Assembly (NCBI RefSeq): GCF_014699135.1
Contig: NZ_JACOFT010000005.1
Location: forward strand, 124,288 to 188,287
Direction of reading: 5' to 3'
Length of the DNA: 64,000 nt
Source of the DNA: Cognatundibacterium aquatile
GTDB taxonomy: Bacteria; Pseudomonadota; Gammaproteobacteria; Burkholderiales; Burkholderiaceae_D
The position numbers and the translations under genes are program-made. Position 1 is the first letter of the stretch. Each line of letters starts with the position of its first letter. This document shows, piece after piece, positions 8,830 to 17,912 of the stretch. The notes under the pieces were generated by a model. That model had not been told where the DNA came from. It did no database searches and saw only the letters and a list, made by a program, of their open reading frames with translations.

Positions 8830-9021
8830 TTATTCAGCCTTCACCTTTAGCCTGGGATTCGCTTTTTTTTTCGTGTTTGCGGTGGCCGGTGCCGGATGCA
8901 CTTTTGGCTTTGTGCCGGATGCCAGCTTTGTCGCATGATGTTGTGCTAAGTGGCGACCCACCTGCGAAGGCTCAACACGGAATTGCATACGCTGCCGTGT
9001 TGCCAGTGCTTTGTTTGCCAT
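8830..9021 (-). CDS. Small Lys/Arg-rich hypothetical protein downstream of hslU
   Basis: 63 residues. A good ribosome site (GAGG, six bases before the ATG) supports translation. The protein is basic and low-complexity: it starts M-A-N-K-A-L-A-T-R-Q-R-M, has H-L-A-Q-H-H-A in the middle, and ends in a Pro/Ala/Lys tail. No catalytic motif, signal or membrane segment is visible. It lies 32 bases after hslU and may be the third gene of the hslVU transcript. A nucleic-acid-binding role would fit the charge, but that is only a guess. Confidence 0.55.
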   Translation of the reverse strand: MANKALATRQRMQFRVEPSQVGRHLAQHHATKLASGTKPKVHPAPATANTKKKANPRLKVKAE

Positions 9022-9053
9022 GTTGAACCTCGCAGAATGATCAGGTACGCCGC

Positions 9054-10394
9054 TTACAGCACGTAGCGCGACAAGTCTTCATTAACCGACAATGCGCCGA
9101 GTCGCTCTTCAACATAGGCCGCGTCTATCGTCACTACTTTTCCGGCGTTTTCGTGTGCTGCGTAAGAGATTTCCTCCAGCAGTTTTTCCATCACGGTGTA
9201 CAGCCGGCGCGCACCGATATTTTCGGTCGTTTCATTGACGGAATAAGCGATGCTGGCGAGTTTTTCCACGCCTTCCGGAGTGAAGTCCACCGCAACATCT
9301 TCGGTTGCCAGTAGAGCCTGATACTGACGTGTCAGGCAAGCGTCGGTGCTGGTCAATATGCGTTCAAAATCGGCAATCGATAAGGATTCAAGTTCGACGC
9401 GGATAGGGAAACGGCCTTGTAATTCCGGGATCAGATCCGACGGTTTGGCGAGATGGAAAGCGCCGGATGCAATGAACAGAATATGATCGGTTTTGATCAT
9501 GCCATATTTGGTATTGACTGTCGTGCCCTCAACCAGCGGCAGCAAATCACGCTGGACACCGGCGCGCGAAACTTCGGCACCGCCAGTTTCTGAGCGCGAT
9601 GCAATTTTATCGATTTCATCCAGAAAAACGATACCGTTCTGCTCTACGTTTCTGATCGCGTCTTGTTTCAATTCTTCTTCGTTGACCAGCTTTGCCGCTT
9701 CTTCTTCAATCAGCAATTTGAATGCTTCTTTGATTTTCAGTTTGCGGGTTTTTTTGCGGCCATTGCCCATGCCCGAGAACATGGTTTTAATCTGCTCGGT
9801 CATTTCTTCCATGCCCGGCGGCGCCATGATTTCCATGTGGGTTACGGCTTCAGCCACTTCCAGTTCAATTTCTTTGTCGTCCAGCGCGCCTTCACGCAGG
9901 CGTTTGCGGAAGGTCTGGCGCGTCGCATTGTCAGCGGCTGGCGCAGCTTCACTGCCTTCAGGATGAATGCCGAAATCGCGTGCCGGTGGCAATAAAATAT
10001 CGAGAATGCGGTCTTCTGCCGCATCTTCCGCGCGCAGCCGGACTTTGCGGGTCGCTGCTTCGCGCGTTTGCTTGATGCCGATATCGACCAGATCGCGGAT
10101 GATGGTATCGACGTCGCGCCCGACGTAACCGACTTCGGTAAATTTAGTCGCTTCAATTTTAATGAAAGGGGCATCCGCCAGTTTCGCGAGACGACGGGCG
10201 ATTTCTGTTTTACCGACGCCTGTCGGGCCTATCATCAAAATGTTTTTTGGCGTGATTTCATGGCGCAACGGTTCTTCGACCTGCTGGCGACGCCAGCGAT
10301 TGCGCAGGGCAATTGCGACTGCCCGCTTTGCTTTGGCCTGACCAACCACGTGTTTATCGAGTTCAGAGACGATCTCTTGCGGAGTCATATTCAT
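9054..10394 (-). CDS. hslU: ATP-dependent protease ATPase subunit HslU
   Basis: 446 residues from the ATG at 10394, which has AGGAAA six bases upstream. The open frame extends further upstream, but homologs begin at M-N-M-T-P-Q. HslU is the AAA+ unfoldase ring that feeds proteins to HslV in the cytoplasm. Visible: Walker A G-P-T-G-V-G-K-T (56-63), the pore motif G-Y-V-G-R-D, Walker [10 protein letters not shown], the variable intermediate domain between them, and the C-terminal E-D-L-S-R-Y-V-L tail that docks into HslV. hslV lies 69 bases upstream. Confidence 0.97.
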   Translation of the reverse strand: MNMTPQEIVSELDKHVVGQAKAKRAVAIALRNRWRRQQVEEPLRHEITPKNILMIGPTGVGKTEIARRLAKLADAPFIKIEATKFTEVGYVGRDVDTIIRDLVDIGIKQTREAATRKVRLRAEDAAEDRILDILLPPARDFGIHPEGSEAAPAADNATRQTFRKRLREGALDDKEIELEVAEAVTHMEIMAPPGMEEMTEQIKTMFSGMGNGRKKTRKLKIKEAFKLLIEEEAAKLVNEEELKQDAIRNVEQNGIVFLDEIDKIASRSETGGAEVSRAGVQRDLLPLVEGTTVNTKYGMIKTDHILFIASGAFHLAKPSDLIPELQGRFPIRVELESLSIADFERILTSTDACLTRQYQALLATEDVAVDFTPEGVEKLASIAYSVNETTENIGARRLYTVMEKLLEEISYAAHENAGKVVTIDAAYVEERLGALSVNEDLSRYVL

Positions 10395-10463
10395 GCTGTT
10401 TCCTATCTGCTTCTTAAATCCATGCCGGCGCCGCAGGCGCTCATCAGGCATGGTGAATCAAAA

Positions 10464-11000
10464 TTATTCCAGGGTTTCTATGGTGTGCGACAAATTGGTA
10501 TAAATACATAGTTCCCCAGCAATCGTCAGCGACTTCTTGACGATCTCGACTGGTGACAAATCGGTATTTTCAAACAGGGCAATCGCGGCTGATTGTGCAA
10601 ACGTGCCGCCGGAGCCGATCGCTCCTATGCCCTGATTCGGTTCAAGCACATCACCATTGCCGGTGATGACCAGGGTCGTGTCTTTGTCTGCCACCAACAG
10701 CATTGCTTCCAGGCGGCGTAACATACGGTCGGTACGCCAGTCTTTGGCGAGCTCTACCGATGCGCGCATCAGATGCCCCTGATGTTTTTCCAGTTTGGAT
10801 TCAAAGCGTTCGATTAATGTGAATGCATCTGCGGTACCGCCAGCGAAACCCGCCAGTACTTTATTGTGATACAGCTTACGCACCTTGCGTGCTGTACCTT
10901 TCATAACGATATTGCCAAGGGTGACCTGACCATCGCCGCCGAGGGCGACAACATTGCCGCGCCGTACCGTCAGGATGGTGGTGCCGTGAAATTGTTCCAT
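10464..11000 (-). CDS. hslV: ATP-dependent protease peptidase subunit HslV
   Basis: 178 residues from the ATG at 11000, with GAGG six bases upstream. A longer upstream frame lacks family similarity and a ribosome site. HslV is the threonine protease of the HslUV (ClpQY) heat-shock complex. The mature N-terminal nucleophile is Thr7 in [10 protein letters not shown], after a six-residue propeptide. G-D-G-Q-V-T-L-G, the K-V-R-K-L segment and the G-I-G-S-G-G loop are also typical. A heat-shock promoter would be expected in 11001-11190, but I could not fit a convincing one. Confidence 0.97.
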   Translation of the reverse strand: MEQFHGTTILTVRRGNVVALGGDGQVTLGNIVMKGTARKVRKLYHNKVLAGFAGGTADAFTLIERFESKLEKHQGHLMRASVELAKDWRTDRMLRRLEAMLLVADKDTTLVITGNGDVLEPNQGIGAIGSGGTFAQSAAIALFENTDLSPVEIVKKSLTIAGELCIYTNLSHTIETLE

Positions 11001-11251
11001 AAGGACCTCATAAATGGTTGAAACTATGTCGCGAAGCTTCGCAGGCTCGCGCCGGCAGAGATTGAAGCAGAACGAGACTGCGTACTGAGCGGATCTTGTT
11101 ACGTGAGTGCTTGCTACCGCTATACTTATTTGAAAATCGTCTTTGTCAGACGGATGACAGATAGGCGCAAGAATAAAAAGCGACAACACACACGCGATGG
11201 CGCATCGGAACCAGAAAGAAAATGGGGTGTGTCGGCAGAATTACAAGAAGT

Positions 11252-12679
11252 CTAGTGCTTACGCAGTGAGATGCTGGCGATATTTTTTAAACCCATCGCG
11301 TTAAATAACATCATGACCAGATAATTCACTTCTTCAAACCGGATAGTCACGCCGGGTTTGCCGACGATGGGTGCAAGGCCGTTTAATAACTCAGCGGAGG
11401 CACTGAATTCCACGCGGTCAAGTTTCGAGCAATCGATGATCAAAGGCTGGTGCTGTGCAGCTTGTTCAGCAATTTTTTTCACCAGCGTGTCGACGCTGCC
11501 ATCCACCATTGCAGGCATGAAGAAACGATCAGAAGGCGCTTCTTCCTCTTCATGATTGAGCTCTGGGAAGGCATCTGTAACATTATTCTGAGGTGCTTCG
11601 AACGATGGCGGAGACACTTCAAACGTAATGCAGTAATCCATGCTGGCTTCTTCGAATGCTTTTTCAAAGTGCAGCAATTGCAGAATTTCTAATAACAGCA
11701 GCCATGGGGCTTCTGTCTCATCACGCCGCCCGACCTGCAAAATAGCGCGAATTTTATCTGTCAGGCTTTGTGCGCCGACCAGCATCAGATCATGCCCGCT
11801 CTTTTTCAGATTTTTGAGTGTCCGTAACAATAAGCCGCAGCCGACAGGATCAACTTCTTTAATTTTCGAGAAATCCAGACGCAGGCTAGGACTTTTTGCG
11901 CTCGCAATATTAATTTTTTCCAGTATTTTGACAATGGTAGCGTCAAGTTTTACCGGGAAAAGTATGCTTGGTCGGGACGCATCCTTAGGATGCGTGTCGG
12001 CTTCTGGCTGCGGTGTATTTTCAGGCCACAGCGGAGGCGAGGTTTCAAATTTGTTGGCGTAATCGAGCGAGAGGCTTTCAAATTTATGCTGATTATTCGT
12101 GATCCGGTATAAATCAAACAGCATCTGCCAGCCTATTTCGGTCGCCAGTCCAAGATGTTGGTGATGTACGGCGGCATCCAGCATTTGCTCTGCCACTTCA
12201 TTTTGTCCGCTTGCAAACAAAATAGCTGCTTCTTCGAGAACCGGTACGGATTCACTATAGGCGAGTGCTGACCCCGGAATTTCTGTATTGTGGCCGAGCA
12301 GATAATCTGACGGCATCGGCATCGGCAGCGTTGTTTGAAAATCTGCTACAGGGCCGCGATTTGTCAGAGGTTGTGTGTGTTCGGTAAGATCAAATTTACT
12401 GTTGCCGAGTTTTTTTGAAATATCGGTTTTGGTGATGACCGGCGGGCGCGTCTTGACGATGTCACGCGACATTTCAAATTCTATGGCATCAATTTTTCGT
12501 TCAGTAGCACGAGCGACGTGGCGCTGGGTAATGACAGAATTGCTGAAAACCTCGCTGTCATGGAAACCTGTAATAACAGTGTTACCAGATTTAGAGCGAG
12601 CTTTTCTTGAAGAAGATTTCTCGGTGGAGCGATCTTCTTTTTTGCCACCTTTTTTACCGAAAAGAGAAAAAATCCCCAC
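11252..12679 (-). CDS. Two-STAS-domain protein of unknown role
   Basis: 475 residues from a GTG at 12679, chosen because AGGA lies five bases before it and the protein then starts V-G-I-F-S-L-F-G-K-K. The first 100 residues are basic and Ser-rich. A helical middle part follows. Two segments then read as STAS folds: one near residues 240-320 (L-R-L-D-F-S-K-I, then V-D-P-V-G-C-G-L-L) and one at the C-terminus (I-I-D-C-S-K-L, then F-S-A-S-A-E-L-L). STAS domains act in anti-sigma-antagonist switches and transport control. No partner kinase or sigma gene is nearby, so the function is open. Confidence 0.72.
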   Translation of the reverse strand: MGIFSLFGKKGGKKEDRSTEKSSSRKARSKSGNTVITGFHDSEVFSNSVITQRHVARATERKIDAIEFEMSRDIVKTRPPVITKTDISKKLGNSKFDLTEHTQPLTNRGPVADFQTTLPMPMPSDYLLGHNTEIPGSALAYSESVPVLEEAAILFASGQNEVAEQMLDAAVHHQHLGLATEIGWQMLFDLYRITNNQHKFESLSLDYANKFETSPPLWPENTPQPEADTHPKDASRPSILFPVKLDATIVKILEKINIASAKSPSLRLDFSKIKEVDPVGCGLLLRTLKNLKKSGHDLMLVGAQSLTDKIRAILQVGRRDETEAPWLLLLEILQLLHFEKAFEEASMDYCITFEVSPPSFEAPQNNVTDAFPELNHEEEEAPSDRFFMPAMVDGSVDTLVKKIAEQAAQHQPLIIDCSKLDRVEFSASAELLNGLAPIVGKPGVTIRFEEVNYLVMMLFNAMGLKNIASISLRKH

Positions 12680-12855
12680 ACTATTCCTAAAAAAATACGT
12701 CTTAAACGAGTGAAATTTGTACTTGCTAAGTATATTCTTAATTGAGCGTAAATAGTAAGCTGCGCTTTTCTGACTTAACAATGTTTTATTTTTTACAAAA
12801 ATCAGTTTTTTAAAAATATCTTAGAGAAGTTAGCATATTAAGCTCATATACACAA

Positions 12856-12880
12856 AAATGGAGGCATTTAGCCTCCATTT
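12856..12880 (-). terminator. Terminator after the ZnuD-like receptor gene
   Basis: AAATGGAGGC and GCCTCCATTT form a ten-base-pair stem with a five-base loop. On the minus strand it is followed by more T. It separates the receptor gene from the STAS gene. Confidence 0.8.
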
Positions 12881-12938
12881 CGCATTTAACTACGCCATCT
12901 TTGTAAATTTAATTTTACATTTCGTAACAAGCCAGAAA

Positions 12939-14933
12939 TTAAAAACTGGTTCTGACTCCGGCGATAAAGCTTCTGCCCGGCTGCGGTACGCTTTCTCTCA
13001 ATATCGAGGTGGACAGGCGTATATCCTGATTCAGTAAATTTCTGGCCATCAGGAACCAGGTAATTTGTTGCCCTTGATACGGATGAGAGTAACTCAGATT
13101 GGCGTCTATTTTGGTATACGAAGGTGTGACGTAATTTTCAAAACTGGCCAGTCTGTCCTGACGCTGTGCATGCAGGATATTCAGCGAGGTGCGCCAAGCC
13201 CCTTGTTTGAATCCCAAATCGAAACCAACACGTGTGGCCGGTTGCAAAGGTAAGTTTCCGAGATCAGTCAGTGTACCGCGCGAGATATCAGCAAAGGCGC
13301 GCGCAGAAAATCCTTCTCCCAAGTGGTTATAACTGATTTCCGCTTCGCCACCGCGAATCTTCGCAGTCGCCTGTGACCAGTTGCGCAAAGTGAATTCAGC
13401 GTCCGCCTGAGCGATACCTTCTCCATCTACTTTGGTGCCATCCGTATGACCATAGATATAGTTGTCGACTTGATTAATAAAGGCATTCAACTTCCAGCGC
13501 AGCAATCCAGTGGATTTTTGCAGGGTGAATTCGAGATTATGCGAAATCTCTTTTTTCATGTTGATATTGCCGATATCGAACGTCGCGGTCGATTCGTGCG
13601 GACCTGCTGAATACAATTCTTCTGTTGCCGGAGCGCGTTGCGCGAGTGACAAACTCAGACCGGCACTGTAGCCCGGAGTAAATTGCCATAAACCACCGGC
13701 AGACGCGGAATACAGATTGAAGTTTCTGTGAGCGAGTGCACTGATTTCGTCTGGTTCACGGCTGACATTTTCAAGGCGTACACCTGCGCTGCCAAGAACA
13801 TCACCAAACTGACGTTGTTCCAGCGCGAATACCGCAACCGAGGTTGATTTGGTCGAAGGAACGGTATCAGCGCGGCCACTTGAAGCCGACAATGCTGAGA
13901 ATTTGGTCTGTTCCGTCTGCAGTCCCCAACTGCCTTGCCAGCCGGACCAGTTTGCGTGCGACAGGACGATGCGGCTTTCCAGCATTTTGTTTTTAAAGTT
14001 TGTGACCGGGGTACCGTCTTCAGCTTTTTCTGTGTGCTGATAATCAGTGCCGCTGAGTTTAAATTTCAGACTATCAAAACCTTTTAGTGGCGAGTTGAGC
14101 TGGCCTTCCAGATCAAGCCTGTTCTGCCGCAGATCGATAAAGGATTTTTCTGCAGTTGGTATGCCGTAATGGTCGTTCAGAGTTTGTACGGCTGCGCCCA
14201 GATAACCCCACGATTGAATCAGGGATGCACCGGCAGCAAGACTGTTTGAACGGGTGAAACTGGAAGGTAGTTTGCCATCTGCTGATGCCGGATCTGACAG
14301 GTTTGCTTTACCCGGGATATCATAATTTCCGGTTTCGCGGCTGTTGCCGTCTACATGTAATCCTATGTTGCCGCTGGAACCATCCACGGAGAATGAGCCA
14401 CTTTTTTCCTGATTCACCGTGCCGTATCTGAGCTCCGCTTCGCCAGTAATTTTTTTATTTAATACGGTGGGAATGCGATCGTCTATCACGTTGATCAGAC
14501 CACCGATGGCACCGCTGCCGTAGAGTAAAGCTGCTGGGCCGCGCAAAATTTCGATTTGTTGTGCGGTTGAGCTTTCACTGGCGACTGCGTGATCGTTTGA
14601 CAGGCTGGAGACGTCGGCAACACCCATGCCGTTTTGCAGAATTTTTACCCGTGGGCCTTCCAGACCGCGGATGATAGGTCGCGATGCGCCTGCACCAAAT
14701 CCTGAGGCGGATACACCGAGCTCGTTGCCCAGCGTTTCTCCGAGTGAGGTGCCAATTTTTGCGCGAAGCTCAGGGCCGGAAAGTATTTTTGCCGGCGTCA
14801 GTACTTGCATGTCTTCGCCATTTCCCAGTGGGTTGGAAGTGACCGTGACAGTATTGATCGCTTGTGCGTTGGCGTTGCAATGAGCAAGGGCGGAGAGGAC
14901 TGCGGCTGCGGCAATAGTGCGGTGAAATTGCAT
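12939..14933 (-). CDS. znuD: ZnuD-like TonB-dependent outer-membrane zinc receptor
   Basis: 664 residues. A signal peptide (about 1-24, ending N-A-N-A-Q-A) precedes a TonB box-like stretch (I-N-T-V-T-V-T), a plug domain and a beta-barrel ending in F. The plug segment R-P-I-I-R-G-L-E-G-P-R-V, followed by Q-N-G-M-G-V-A-D-V-S, is the signature of ZnuD-type receptors, which import zinc (or heme) across the outer membrane using TonB energy. Context supports zinc: a Zur-type repressor, a COG0523 GTPase and a DksA without zinc ligands are next in line. It is probably co-transcribed with the DUF2946-like gene upstream, 110 bases away. Confidence 0.85.
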   Translation of the reverse strand: MQFHRTIAAAAVLSALAHCNANAQAINTVTVTSNPLGNGEDMQVLTPAKILSGPELRAKIGTSLGETLGNELGVSASGFGAGASRPIIRGLEGPRVKILQNGMGVADVSSLSNDHAVASESSTAQQIEILRGPAALLYGSGAIGGLINVIDDRIPTVLNKKITGEAELRYGTVNQEKSGSFSVDGSSGNIGLHVDGNSRETGNYDIPGKANLSDPASADGKLPSSFTRSNSLAAGASLIQSWGYLGAAVQTLNDHYGIPTAEKSFIDLRQNRLDLEGQLNSPLKGFDSLKFKLSGTDYQHTEKAEDGTPVTNFKNKMLESRIVLSHANWSGWQGSWGLQTEQTKFSALSASSGRADTVPSTKSTSVAVFALEQRQFGDVLGSAGVRLENVSREPDEISALAHRNFNLYSASAGGLWQFTPGYSAGLSLSLAQRAPATEELYSAGPHESTATFDIGNINMKKEISHNLEFTLQKSTGLLRWKLNAFINQVDNYIYGHTDGTKVDGEGIAQADAEFTLRNWSQATAKIRGGEAEISYNHLGEGFSARAFADISRGTLTDLGNLPLQPATRVGFDLGFKQGAWRTSLNILHAQRQDRLASFENYVTPSYTKIDANLSYSHPYQGQQITWFLMARNLLNQDIRLSTSILRESVPQPGRSFIAGVRTSF

Positions 14934-15043
14934 GATTTTTCCTGAAACATGAAAATGAACAAAGCAGACCGCTCAGAAGAGCGATCTGAAAAAACGAACT
15001 GAGTGCCAGATGAAATTGAATTCCGGCTGAGATTTTCAATGCT

Positions 15044-15418
15044 TCAGAAAGGCGGGGCGCGTGAAGAGAACGAGAGCTGTATACTGGCCAGCCAGACGAT
15101 ATTGGCGGCAAAGGTGTTAATGAAGTCTGTTGTATCGATGGCCGAAAGTGTCTGCACTCTGGCATCGAGATAATCCGCAGCAACGGTCGCGTCAAATAAC
15201 GCGCAGGAGTGCAGTGCTCTTTCGTCGGAATCCGAAGTGACTTGCCAGAACGTGTAACTGTTGCTGAGCGCGGTGACTTGCGCTTTGCCACCGGGCCAGC
15301 CCGCGTGCGCGAGTTTATGAGAAAGACTGACCCATTGCGCCAGCAATAAAGCGGGCAGCAGCAGACACAACAGCCAGTGGCTGCTGCGTCTGTGTCTGAA
15401 TGGATAAGATGAGCTCAT
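15044..15418 (-). CDS. DUF2946-like secreted/membrane protein
   Basis: 124 residues. One hydrophobic helix (about 14-34) near the N-terminus is followed by H-K-L-A-H-A, a Cys in H-S-C-A-L-F-D, and an end in S-R-A-P-P. This arrangement (short protein, N-terminal helix, His-rich turn, H-x-C, terminal R-x-P-P) is what I recall of DUF2946 proteins, which accompany metal-related TonB receptors. It may bind a metal at the periplasmic face, but no activity is established. Two TGCAA/TTGCA-type boxes lie upstream at 15461-15476 and 15556-15570. Confidence 0.65.
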   Translation of the reverse strand: MSSSYPFRHRRSSHWLLCLLLPALLLAQWVSLSHKLAHAGWPGGKAQVTALSNSYTFWQVTSDSDERALHSCALFDATVAADYLDARVQTLSAIDTTDFINTFAANIVWLASIQLSFSSRAPPF

Positions 15419-15460
15419 TTGTATCGAAAACTTGACCGGATATTGCTATAGGCATTGCGT

Positions 15461-15476
15461 TGTAAGTTGTGTTGCA
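15461..15476 (-). promoter_or_regulatory. Weaker Zur-like box close to the DUF2946/znuD start
   Basis: TGTAA and TTGCA half-sites lie six bases apart, about 43 bases before the start of the DUF2946-like gene, where a promoter would be expected. It resembles the two better boxes but has one mismatch and a longer spacer. Confidence 0.3.
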
Positions 15477-15555
15477 AAAAGCCAACATTCTTTCCTTGAT
15501 TGGCTGGCGCAAGACGCGGCTTGGATAGCTGAATATCTACAAAGTTCCTTATTGG

Positions 15556-15570
15556 TGCAACACTGTTGCA
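15556..15570. promoter_or_regulatory. Candidate Zur box upstream of the DUF2946/znuD genes
   Basis: TGCAACACTGTTGCA is a perfect palindrome with a single central base. The same TGCAA-N5-TTGCA pattern appears before the zur-type gene at 17898-17912. Assignment to Zur is inference from position. Confidence 0.5.
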
Positions 15571-15583
15571 GTTCCTTGAGTAA

Positions 15584-15615
15584 AAAAAGCGTGTAACTGA
15601 TCACACGCTTTTTAC
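15584..15615. terminator. Bidirectional terminator after dksA
   Basis: AAAAAGCGTGT and ACACGCTTTTT pair around an eight-base loop. On the minus strand it ends dksA and is followed by seven T. Confidence 0.85.
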
Positions 15616-15641
15616 TTTAACGCTTTTTTGTGACAGTGGAA

Positions 15642-16097
15642 TTAATCACCGTACAGTTTTTGTTTCATTTCGCGTCGTTGCTGAGCTTCGAGTGACAGCG
15701 TTGCTGTCGGACGTGCCAATAAGCGTGGAACGCCGATAGGCTCGCCTGTTTCTTCGCACCAGCCGTAGTCACCTTCATCGATGCTGGCGATGGATTGCTG
15801 AACTTTTTTCAGCAATTTGCGTTCGCGGTCACGGGTACGTAACTCAAGCGCATGTTCTTCTTCGATCGTGGCACGGTCTGCCGGATCGGGAACTAATACG
15901 GTTTCGCGAAGATGCTCGGTAGTTTCGTCGGCATTCTTCAATAAATCCTTTTCAAGCTGTTGCAAACGGGCCTTGAAAAATGCCAGTTGTGCAGCGTTCA
16001 TATAGTCCTTCTCTCCCATCGCGAGGATTTGTTCCTCGGTGAGCAGGGCTTCGGGGGCGCTGACTGTAGCAGTCGATTTAGATGATTTAGTTGCCAC
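15642..16097 (-). CDS. dksA: DksA-type RNA polymerase-binding factor lacking the zinc-finger cysteines
   Basis: 151 residues. DksA binds the secondary channel of RNA polymerase and works with ppGpp in the stringent response. The coiled-coil tip acids D71 and D74 (in D-P-A-D-R-A) are kept. In classical DksA two C-x2-C pairs hold zinc. Here the first reads C-E-E-T (only C114 remains) and the second S-L-E-A, so no four-Cys site exists. Pseudomonas DksA2, which works without zinc, shows a similar loss. Its place beside a COG0523 GTPase and a Zur-type gene fits a zinc-sparing role, although this may simply be the main DksA form in this lineage. Confidence 0.9.
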   Translation of the reverse strand: MATKSSKSTATVSAPEALLTEEQILAMGEKDYMNAAQLAFFKARLQQLEKDLLKNADETTEHLRETVLVPDPADRATIEEEHALELRTRDRERKLLKKVQQSIASIDEGDYGWCEETGEPIGVPRLLARPTATLSLEAQQRREMKQKLYGD

Positions 16098-16253
16098 TTC
16101 GCTTACTTTCGATACAACGGGTTAACACATAGAAAAAGTCTGAAACGATGAAGTTTTCAGATAATTTATCCTCCCCTTACTGATATGAAAAGCAGCATTT
16201 TTACTCATGCCACTTGCACAACAGACAATGCCTGATATCAGTAGCCCGACAGT

Positions 16254-17327
16254 TTATACTAAACAATGCTCCAGACCTTGAATAAATATGTCTTTTGGTA
16301 GATTTTTGCCAATAAACACCATTTTGCTTTCTTTCGTTTCTTCATCCCCCCATTTCGCGCCGACATCGGTTCCCATAATCTGATGTACCCCCTGGAAGAT
16401 CACCTTACGGTCAGCACCTTGCATGTACAGCACGCCCTTATAACGCAGCATGCGCGGGCCGAACACCTGCACCAGTCCACCTAAAAATTCGTCAAGCTGC
16501 CCGGTGTTGAACGGGCGTGTGCTTTTAAATACAAATGCGGCGATATCGTCAGAATGATGGGCGTGATGATGATTATGCGCATGTTCGTGCCCGTGTTCAT
16601 GTGTGCAATGTTCATCACAGTGTTCGTCATCGTGCGCATGTTCAGCATGATGTTCGTGGGAATGTTCTTCTTCACTTAGAAATTCGGGATCGAGATCCAG
16701 TTTTGCGTTCAGGTTGAAGCCTTTCAGATCCAGCACTTCAGCGATGGCAATCTTGCCGAAATCGACAGTGCTGATTGGTGCACGTGGATTGATATGCGTC
16801 AGACGTGAACGCAGACTCGCCAGTTGTTTGGCATCAACCAGATCCGTTTTGGACAGCAAAATTTTGTCGGCAAAGCCCACCTGACGCTGCGCTTCTTCAT
16901 GTTCATCGAGTTGCTGCATACCGTGACGCGCATCAACCACGGTGACGACTGCATCAAGCATGTAGTAGGTGCCGACTTCTTCATCAACGAAGAAAGTTTG
17001 CGCAACCGGGCCGGGATTGGCCAGACCTGTGGTTTCGATAATCACGCGGTCGAAATCAATCTTGCCTTCGTTCTTTTGTTGTATCAGCTTACTGAGTGCG
17101 ATGATCAGATCGCCGCGCACAGTGCAACAGATACAACCATTGTTCATTTCGACGATTTGTTCATTGCTGTCCTGAACCAGAATTTCATTGTCGATATTTT
17201 CCTGGCCGAATTCATTTTCGATCACGGCGATTTTATAGCCGTGGTTTTCCTGCAGGATGCGATTGAGCAGGGTCGTTTTTCCCGCGCCCAGAAAGCCGGT
17301 AAGAATAGTGGTTGGAATCAGTGCCAT
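16254..17327 (-). CDS. COG0523 (CobW/ZigA-type) metal-chaperone GTPase with His-rich tract
   Basis: 357 residues. G3E-family GTPases insert metal into target proteins; the Zur-linked subgroup handles zinc. Visible: Walker A G-F-L-G-A-G-K-T-T (11-19), the metal motif C-I-C-C (65-68), E-T-T-G-L-A-N-P, the guanine-specificity S-K-T-D, and a His/Asp/Glu/Cys-rich stretch around residues 220-262, then the CobW C-terminal domain. The His tract likely stores or senses metal. The Zur-type gene ends 17 bases upstream, so the two form an operon, which argues for zinc rather than cobalt. Confidence 0.92.
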   Translation of the reverse strand: MALIPTTILTGFLGAGKTTLLNRILQENHGYKIAVIENEFGQENIDNEILVQDSNEQIVEMNNGCICCTVRGDLIIALSKLIQQKNEGKIDFDRVIIETTGLANPGPVAQTFFVDEEVGTYYMLDAVVTVVDARHGMQQLDEHEEAQRQVGFADKILLSKTDLVDAKQLASLRSRLTHINPRAPISTVDFGKIAIAEVLDLKGFNLNAKLDLDPEFLSEEEHSHEHHAEHAHDDEHCDEHCTHEHGHEHAHNHHHAHHSDDIAAFVFKSTRPFNTGQLDEFLGGLVQVFGPRMLRYKGVLYMQGADRKVIFQGVHQIMGTDVGAKWGDEETKESKMVFIGKNLPKDIFIQGLEHCLV

Positions 17328-17344
17328 AGCGTCAGAAGGAAAAG

Positions 17345-17836
17345 TTAATTGGAACAGTCAGCACACCAGCCCTTGATGGTCAGCTCGATGTCATGACTTT
17401 GAAAGCCGCGTCCCAGCGTTGCCTGCAGGGTCGCTTGCAATTGCTCGCGTAAAGACGCCGGTTGTTCTGCATCATCGAGACAAAACACGCGGGCGCAGCG
17501 GGTGCATTTGAAATGGCCGTGCTGGTGCTGCGTCACGCCGCTTTTCGAATCGCCTGACTGTTCACTGCCGGTGCTGTAGCGGAACACCCGGTCATCGCCC
17601 GGAATTTTATGCGTCAAGCCAGCTTCCGTCAGGCAATCCAGTGCACGGTACAAGGTGACTCTGTCCATCTCAGGCAGCGCATCTTGCACTTCCAGATGCG
17701 ACAACGCACGTTTGGTATCCAGCAATACAGACAACACGCCCAGTCTCGCATCGGTAACGCGGACGCCACTGGCCCGCAACAAGTCCGAGGCCTGTGCCTG
17801 ATCGCTGACGGTGTGGCTGTGATGCGCAGATTTCAT
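17345..17836 (-). CDS. zur: Fur-family repressor, probable zinc uptake regulator Zur
   Basis: 163 residues. The N-terminal winged helix includes R-V-T-D-A-R-L-G-V-L and D-R-V-T-L-Y-R-A-L-D. The C-terminal part has the H-x-H-x-H cluster (Q-H-Q-H-G-H) and two structural-zinc pairs, C-T-R-C (111-114) and C-A-D-C (158-161). The family represses metal uptake when metal is plentiful. Assignment to zinc rather than iron rests on co-transcription with a COG0523 GTPase and proximity to a ZnuD-like receptor. A palindrome about 62 bases before the start codon (17898-17912) may be its own operator. Confidence 0.83.
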   Translation of the reverse strand: MKSAHHSHTVSDQAQASDLLRASGVRVTDARLGVLSVLLDTKRALSHLEVQDALPEMDRVTLYRALDCLTEAGLTHKIPGDDRVFRYSTGSEQSGDSKSGVTQHQHGHFKCTRCARVFCLDDAEQPASLREQLQATLQATLGRGFQSHDIELTIKGWCADCSN

Positions 17837-17897
17837 ATTGAATGCAGAAAAGAGTAAGCAAAAATAAGTAAGAGTAAGCGAGCATTATGCCTGAAAA

Positions 17898-17912
17898 TGC
17901 AATTCAGTTGCA
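17898..17912. promoter_or_regulatory. Candidate Zur box upstream of zur
   Basis: TGCAATTCAGTTGCA: half-sites TGCAA and TTGCA five bases apart, in the divergent region between zur and phoX. It matches the pattern at 15556-15570. Autoregulation is inferred. Confidence 0.45.

Noticed and set aside
11001-11190. Heat-shock (sigma-32) promoter of hslV
   Set aside because: I looked for CTTGAAA...CCCATNT on the minus strand. Only poor matches were found, so no site is claimed.
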